5,874 bases of DNA, taken from assembly GCA_021802085.1 (NCBI GenBank), contig JAKAAZ010000218.1:1-5874 (forward strand), written 5' to 3'. Position 1 is the stretch's first letter, and every line of letters begins with the position of its first letter. Shown here piece by piece: positions 1 through 5,874 of this stretch. Under the pieces are notes generated by a model. It worked only from the letters and a program-made list of their open reading frames with translations. It did not search any database and had not been told where the DNA came from. The position numbers and the translations under genes are program-made. This stretch comes from Acidobacteriota bacterium (GTDB taxonomy: Bacteria; Acidobacteriota; Terriglobia; Terriglobales; Acidobacteriaceae).

Positions 1-3282
<3,282 letters not shown>

Positions 3283-3288
3283 GCTTCA

Positions 3289-3293
3289 CTCCT
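3289..3293 (-). promoter_or_regulatory. Ribosome binding site of rpoB
   Basis: The minus strand reads AGGAG here, 6 nt before the ATG at 3282-3280. It is a near-full match to the anti-Shine-Dalgarno sequence and decides the rpoB start. Confidence 0.85.
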
Positions 3294-3318
3294 GGCTGAT
3301 TTGCCTTGTGCGGCCTAC

Positions 3319-3337
3319 TCCCGGCGGCAACCCGGGA
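3319..3337 (-). promoter_or_regulatory. Small stem-loop in the rpoB leader
   Basis: TCCCGG (3319-3324) and CCGGGA (3332-3337) form a 6-bp GC-rich stem with a 7-nt loop. It ends 36 nt before the rpoB ATG and leaves the AGGAG free. A role in translation or mRNA stability is possible, but one short stem can arise by chance in sequence of this GC content. Confidence 0.35.
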
Positions 3338-3688
3338 ATTGGTTCGACGGAATTCTGGTTCCTTCACAGAAGACCCGTCGAGTCGACGTGGTTGAGCTGC
3401 TACTCTTCAAGTTCGCCTGCTGCGATTCGGTCCTTACTTTTTCGCGCAAGACAATTCGTGAACGGGTCATCCCTCTAGCAGGGTCGAGGGGGGACTCTTC
3501 TGCGATGTTTGTCTGTTTCCCAGCCGGCAACCATGTGCTGAATTGCCGCTTTCAATCAAGCGTGTCCTATCACGGCCCGTACTCTCCGGAGCTTCCGATG
3601 CCGGCCTGCAAACAAAAATAGTTGTTAAAAACAGAAAGCTGCCCGCGAGAGACAGTGAGTCCCGCGAGCGCCACAACCGGATTGTGCA

Positions 3689-3700
3689 CTATTCGAATAG
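3689..3700. other. 12-bp perfect palindrome CTATTCGAATAG
   Basis: A perfect even palindrome lies inside the rplL-rpoB spacer, next to a near-palindrome CACAACCGGATTGTG (3672-3686). It could be a dimeric protein-binding site. I do not recognise it as any known operator, and chance is a fair alternative. Confidence 0.3.
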
Positions 3701-3801
3701 ATGGGTTTTTGCTTCCGCCTGCGCTGGAGATCGCTCCCAAGCGCTGTTAGACCAATCGAAGTGAAGAGATACTGCTAAATTGCTAGCCGTAGGAACTTCA
3801 C

Positions 3802-3831
3802 GAGCCATCGAGCCTGCGGGGCGAATGGCTC
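3802..3831 (-). promoter_or_regulatory. Inverted repeat (stem B) competing with stem A
   Basis: GAGCCAT (3802-3808) and ATGGCTC (3825-3831) are perfect 7-nt complements around a 16-nt loop. Two further G-U pairs are possible in minus-strand RNA. The right arm shares 3825-3826 with stem A, and the loop contains most of one stem A arm. The two stems therefore cannot both form fully; a shortened pair would give a pseudoknot. No poly-U follows. Confidence 0.45.
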
Positions 3832-3863
3832 ACTCTTGTACTAGAGTAACGCAGATTCGCCCC
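3818..3863 (-). promoter_or_regulatory. Inverted repeat after rplL (stem A), possible attenuator or processing stem
   Basis: GGGGCGAAT (3818-3826) and ATTCGCCCC (3855-3863) are perfect 9-nt complements. The 28 nt between them hold a smaller ACTCT/AGAGT stem (3832-3836 with 3843-3847). The structure begins 14 nt after the rplL stop. No run of U follows it on the minus strand, so it is not a canonical intrinsic terminator. It could be an attenuator, a Rho-linked or pausing structure, or an RNase cleavage site. Confidence 0.55.
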
Positions 3864-3877
3864 ACTGGCAAGGTCAA

Positions 3878-4258
3878 CTACTTTACATCCACAGCAGCGC
3901 CGGCGTCAGTAAATTTCTTCTTGATCGCCTCCGCTTCGTCTTTGCTGATGCCCTCTTTTACCGTCTTGGGAGCGCCATCGACCAGGTCCTTCGCTTCCTT
4001 CAGGCCCAGCGCCGTCACTTCCCGTACTACCTTGATAGTGTTGATCTTATTGGTGCCCGCATCCTTCAGGATCACGGCAAATTCCGTCTGCTCTTCCGCA
4101 GGCGCCGCAGCGGTGCCCGCACCTCCGCCCGCTACCATCACCGGCGCGGCGGCCGCGGCCGAAACTCCCAGCCGCTCTTCAAGCTTCTTCACCAGGGCCG
4201 CCGCATCCAGCAGGGTCAACCCCACAATTTGATCTTCAATCTGCTGCAAATCCGCCAT
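3878..4258 (-). CDS. rplL: 50S ribosomal protein L7/L12
   Basis: L7/L12 forms the mobile stalk of the large subunit, anchored as dimers on L10, and recruits and stimulates the translational GTPases (IF2, EF-Tu, EF-G, RF3). The 126-residue product is of the usual length. Residues 1-33 are the N-terminal dimerisation/L10-binding helices (IVGLTLLDAAALVKKLEERL), 34-57 an Ala/Gly-rich flexible hinge, and 58-126 the globular factor-binding domain with KINTIKVVREVTALGLKEAK at 71-90 and KEGISKDEAEAIKKKF near 101-116. The start is the ATG at 4258, since GGAG (4266-4269) stands 7 nt before it. The in-frame ATG two codons upstream (4264) would leave only 1 nt to that site. A still longer reading to 4375 adds non-homologous sequence. 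The gene follows rplJ after 254 nt and precedes rpoB. Identification is certain. Confidence 0.99.
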   Translation of the reverse strand: MADLQQIEDQIVGLTLLDAAALVKKLEERLGVSAAAAAPVMVAGGGAGTAAAPAEEQTEFAVILKDAGTNKINTIKVVREVTALGLKEAKDLVDGAPKTVKEGISKDEAEAIKKKFTDAGAAVDVK

Positions 4259-4265
4259 GTCCATT

Positions 4266-4269
4266 CTCC
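4266..4269 (-). promoter_or_regulatory. Ribosome binding site of rplL
   Basis: GGAG on the minus strand, 7 nt before the ATG at 4258. It selects this ATG over the one at 4264-4262. Confidence 0.75.
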
Positions 4270-4360
4270 ATAGTGCTAAATTTCGTGTGTACCGCTCAAT
4301 CCTGTACTGCTTGCGGGACTCTTCCTGCCCATCCCGATTGCCGCCGCGGTGGTTTCCGTT

Positions 4361-4433
4361 GTGTCCAGACGACACCCCAACGCAATGCAGCAGATCCTAT
4401 ATCTATCCAGCGTTACAGAGTAAGTTGGGTGTC
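4361..4433 (-). promoter_or_regulatory. Competing stems in the rplJ-rplL spacer
   Basis: GACACCCCAA (4371-4380) can pair with TTGGGTGTC (4425-4433), giving nine pairs with one bulged base around a 44-nt loop. Its GACAC part can instead pair with GTGTC (4361-4365) across a 5-nt loop. The alternatives exclude each other. Such a switch upstream of rplL could affect the supply of L7/L12, which is needed in several copies per ribosome. This is a reading by eye without folding energies. Confidence 0.35.
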
Positions 4434-4434
4434 A

Positions 4435-4458
4435 ATCCCAGCGTAGCTAGGGTGGGAT
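4435..4458 (-). promoter_or_regulatory. Stem-loop after rplJ
   Basis: ATCCCA (4435-4440) and TGGGAT (4453-4458) form a 6-bp stem with a 12-nt loop that itself contains the palindrome TAGCTA. It lies about 55 nt past the rplJ stop in the 254-nt rplJ-rplL spacer. No U-run follows, so it is not an intrinsic terminator. It could stabilise or mark a processing point in the mRNA. Confidence 0.35.
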
Positions 4459-4512
4459 AGTATGAAGCCCGCATACCAGTAACAGTGAAAATCCTTTGAA
4501 AACTCGCAGCCG

Positions 4513-5055
4513 CTACGACGCAGCCGCCTCTGAAAACTTCTTTTGCTCGACTGCCTGACCCAGCACCACCGCCAGATCGCGGCCGGTAGCATTCAACACC
4601 GTCGCCAATCGCTGCGCCGGCGAATTGATCAGGAACAGCAACTTCGAGTACAGCTCTTCGCGTCCTGGCATCGAGGCCAGTTGCTGAATCTCCGCGACCG
4701 ACAGAACCTTGCCATCCACAATCGCCAGCTTGAAGGAAAACTCCGCGTTCTCCTTGACCCATGTGGTCAGCGCCTTCGCCAACGCCACGGGATCGCCGCT
4801 GCTGTAGGCCAGCGAGGAAACGCCCTTTAGCCCCTGCAGCGCCTGCTCCACGCCAGTTCCCTGGGCAGCGCGTGCAGCCAGCTTGTTCTTCACCACGCGA
4901 TACTTGCCGCCTGCGTTCCGAACCACGGTGCGCAAGGCAAAATCCTGAGAAACCGTCAGCTTTTGAAAGGTCCCTACAATCGCCGTGGTCGCGCCCGTCA
5001 ACTCCGCCGTCAGCTTTTCAACCTGCTCTGCCTTCTTGGCTCTCGTCAATGCCAT
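4513..5055 (-). CDS. rplJ: 50S ribosomal protein L10
   Basis: L10 binds 23S rRNA at the stalk base together with L11, and its C-terminal helix carries the L7/L12 dimers. In many bacteria the L10-L7/L12 complex also represses its own mRNA. The product is 180 residues, the normal size. The N-terminal rRNA-binding domain includes MALTRAKKAEQVEKLTAEL (1-19), AIVGTFQKLTVSQDFALR (25-42) and GGKYRVVKNKLAARA (49-63); GVSSLAYSSGDPVALAKAL lies at 78-96. The C-terminal part (about 130-176) holds PGREELYSKLLFLINSPAQR and the helix that receives L7/L12. The ATG at 5055 is chosen because AGAGGA sits 7 nt before it. The upstream ATG at 5085 would add ten residues not typical of L10 and has no good ribosome binding site. 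The gene lies 69 nt after rplA and 254 nt before rplL. Identification is certain. Confidence 0.99.
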   Translation of the reverse strand: MALTRAKKAEQVEKLTAELTGATTAIVGTFQKLTVSQDFALRTVVRNAGGKYRVVKNKLAARAAQGTGVEQALQGLKGVSSLAYSSGDPVALAKALTTWVKENAEFSFKLAIVDGKVLSVAEIQQLASMPGREELYSKLLFLINSPAQRLATVLNATGRDLAVVLGQAVEQKKFSEAAAS

Positions 5056-5062
5056 CTCAATG

Positions 5063-5068
5063 TCCTCT
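5063..5068 (-). promoter_or_regulatory. Ribosome binding site of rplJ
   Basis: AGAGGA on the minus strand, 7 nt before the ATG at 5055. It supports this start over the ATG at 5085. Confidence 0.75.
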
Positions 5069-5080
5069 ATATCTGGGTGC

Positions 5081-5106
5081 CCCATGTCTCACTTCTGTGA
5101 CACGGG
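5081..5106 (-). promoter_or_regulatory. Strong stem-loop in the rplA-rplJ spacer
   Basis: In minus-strand RNA, CCCGUGUC (5106-5099) pairs with GACAUGGG (5088-5081) over eight contiguous pairs, one of them G-U, around a 10-nt loop. It starts 18 nt after the rplA stop and ends 12 nt before the rplJ Shine-Dalgarno sequence. It lacks a following U-run. The position suits a site of translational feedback by L10 or of mRNA processing. However, the 69-nt spacer is too short for the long L10 leader known from E. coli unless that leader begins inside rplA. Confidence 0.5.
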
Positions 5107-5124
5107 TAGTTTTCTCTGCCCACT

Positions 5125-5841
5125 CTACTGCTGGGCCTTCCCAGCCGCGTCCACAACTGCCTGGTCCAACTGAATCCCAGGTCCCATGGTCGAGCTGAGC
5201 GTGATCCCCTTGACATACTTGCCTTTGGCGGCGGAAGGCTTGGCCTTCACCACGCTGGTAATCACGGTCGTCGCGTTCTCGATCAGCTTTTCCGGGCTAA
5301 ACGAAAGCTTGCCGACCGGCACGTGGATCAGCGCCGTCTTGTCCGTGCGAAATTCAATCTTGCCGGCCTTGATTTCCTTCACTGCGGCCGCGACATCGGT
5401 CGTCACAGTGCCCGTCTTCGGATTGGGCATCAGCCCGCGAGGCCCCAGAATCTTTCCCAGTCTGCCCAGCGCCTTCATCATGTCCGGCGTGGCGATCAGC
5501 GCATCGAAATCGGTCCAATTCTCTTTTTGAATTCGCTCCACCAGGTCGTCGCCGCCAACGAAGTCCGCACCCGCGGCCTCCGCCTCGCGCACCTTTTCGC
5601 CGGAAGCAATCACAGCCACGCGCTTGGTCTTGCCCAATCCATGGGGCAACACAACCGTGCCGCGCACCATCTGGTCGGCATGTTTAGGATCGACGCCCAA
5701 ACGCAGCGTGATCTCCACCGTCTCATCGAACTTTGCGTATTTGACCTTTTGCAGAAGCGGGACCGCTTCGGTCAAAGAATAGGGGCGCACTTCCACAGCC
5801 GCGCGCGCCTTCTCTATATTCTTTCCAGACTTTCTCGACAT
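5125..5841 (-). CDS. rplA: 50S ribosomal protein L1
   Basis: L1 binds 23S rRNA helices 76-78 and forms the mobile L1 stalk, which helps release deacylated tRNA from the E site. In many bacteria it also represses the L11-L1 mRNA by mimicry of that rRNA site. The product is 238 residues, within the usual 225-240. Domain I is built from the N- and C-terminal parts (including YAKFDETVEITLRLGVDPKH at 35-54 and KGKYVKGITLSSTMGPGI near 206-223). Domain II occupies the middle, with GADFVGGDDLVERIQKENW at 91-109. The L1 family signature ILGPRGLMPNPKTGTV is at 131-146. The ATG at 5841 is preferred: AGAGGA lies just upstream and the family N terminus begins there. The in-frame GTG at 5859 would add six residues and has no ribosome binding site. 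rplK would be expected just beyond the right edge. Identification is certain. Confidence 0.99.
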   Translation of the reverse strand: MSRKSGKNIEKARAAVEVRPYSLTEAVPLLQKVKYAKFDETVEITLRLGVDPKHADQMVRGTVVLPHGLGKTKRVAVIASGEKVREAEAAGADFVGGDDLVERIQKENWTDFDALIATPDMMKALGRLGKILGPRGLMPNPKTGTVTTDVAAAVKEIKAGKIEFRTDKTALIHVPVGKLSFSPEKLIENATTVITSVVKAKPSAAKGKYVKGITLSSTMGPGIQLDQAVVDAAGKAQQ

Positions 5842-5844
5842 AGT

Positions 5845-5850
5845 TCCTCT
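5845..5850 (-). promoter_or_regulatory. Ribosome binding site of rplA
   Basis: AGAGGA on the minus strand, 3 nt before the ATG at 5841, which is close but usable. A further GGAG lies about 11 nt before the ATG. Together they support the ATG over the GTG at 5859. Confidence 0.6.
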
Positions 5851-5874
5851 GTCTCCCACCGCGCGGACCTAGTA

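Larger units (their letters stand above)
3283..3877 (-). other. rplL-rpoB intergenic region, 595 nt, no gene
   Basis: No protein or RNA gene is supported here. The minus-strand frames of about 70 codons begin at TTG, lack a ribosome binding site and resemble nothing known. The end next to rplL (3802-3863) holds competing inverted repeats. The middle has an AT-rich patch (3611-3632) and a 12-bp palindrome (3689-3700), and the end next to rpoB has a small stem-loop (3319-3337). I found no convincing -35/-10 pair on the minus strand. In E. coli the equivalent spacer is about 320 nt and holds a transcription attenuator and an RNase III site that lower rpoBC expression relative to the ribosomal genes. 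A similar role is a reasonable inference here. The length alone suggests that rpoB has separate control or a long leader. Confidence 0.7.

Noticed and set aside
3601..3640. AT-rich patch with T-runs as an intrinsic terminator or an rpoB promoter
   Set aside because: No GC-rich stem precedes the T-runs on the minus strand, and no -35/-10 pair with acceptable spacing could be found.
3642..3668. Direct repeat CCCGCGAG (3642-3649 and 3661-3668)
   Set aside because: Only two 8-bp copies with unremarkable sequence; likely chance at this GC content.
3315..3764. Small frames of about 70 codons in the rplL-rpoB spacer, on both strands
   Set aside because: The minus-strand ones begin at TTG, none has a good ribosome binding site, and the products resemble nothing known.
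4259..4375. N-terminal extension of rplL to 4375
   Set aside because: GGAG stands 7 nt before the ATG at 4258, and L7/L12 homology starts exactly there; the extension is spacer sequence.
3780..5530. Plus-strand frames opposite rplL, rplJ and rplA
   Set aside because: They are shadows of certain ribosomal protein genes, with low-complexity Ser/Ala/Arg-rich translations.

Overview
The window holds a segment of the classic bacterial rplKAJL-rpoBC cluster, all read on the minus strand. In transcription order (right to left) it contains rplA (L1, complete), rplJ (L10, complete), rplL (L7/L12, complete) and rpoB (RNA polymerase beta subunit, N-terminal 1094 codons; the gene runs off the left edge). 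The plus strand carries nothing I would call a gene. No tRNA, rRNA, mobile element or CRISPR array is visible.

Organism: a moderately GC-rich bacterium, most likely Acidobacteriota (class Terriglobia/Acidobacteriia). This rests on remembered resemblance of the L10, L7/L12 and beta sequences to those proteins, not on a search. Beta carries E. coli-type insertions (a beta-i4/SI1-like region and the start of a beta-i9/SI2-like region), which rules out Firmicutes/Actinobacteria-type beta. The rifampicin-pocket residues are of the wild type.

Layout: 5842-5874 holds the upstream edge with the rplA ribosome binding site; 5125-5841 rplA; 5056-5124 a 69-nt spacer with a strong hairpin and the rplJ ribosome binding site; 4513-5055 rplJ; 4259-4512 a 254-nt spacer with several possible stems; 3878-4258 rplL; 3283-3877 a long 595-nt spacer with two mutually exclusive hairpins just after rplL; 1-3282 rpoB. 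L10 and L7/L12 build the ribosomal stalk, L1 builds the opposite stalk, and beta forms half of the polymerase active cleft. The spacers widen toward rpoB, which suggests attenuation or RNA processing that sets the ratio of stalk proteins to polymerase, as is known in E. coli.

The most notable signal is inside rpoB. Residues about 80-142 form a cysteine-rich insertion that E. coli beta lacks, with four cysteine pairs. The first two pairs have the exact spacing (CxC-x12-CxxC) and much of the local sequence of the zinc-binding domain at the N terminus of the partner subunit beta-prime. The last two pairs form a typical CxxC-x10-CxxC zinc ribbon. A second insertion of about 40 residues lies at 675-715. 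The zinc insertion may be a fixed trait of the lineage, but its resemblance to the beta-prime zinc domain deserves a check.
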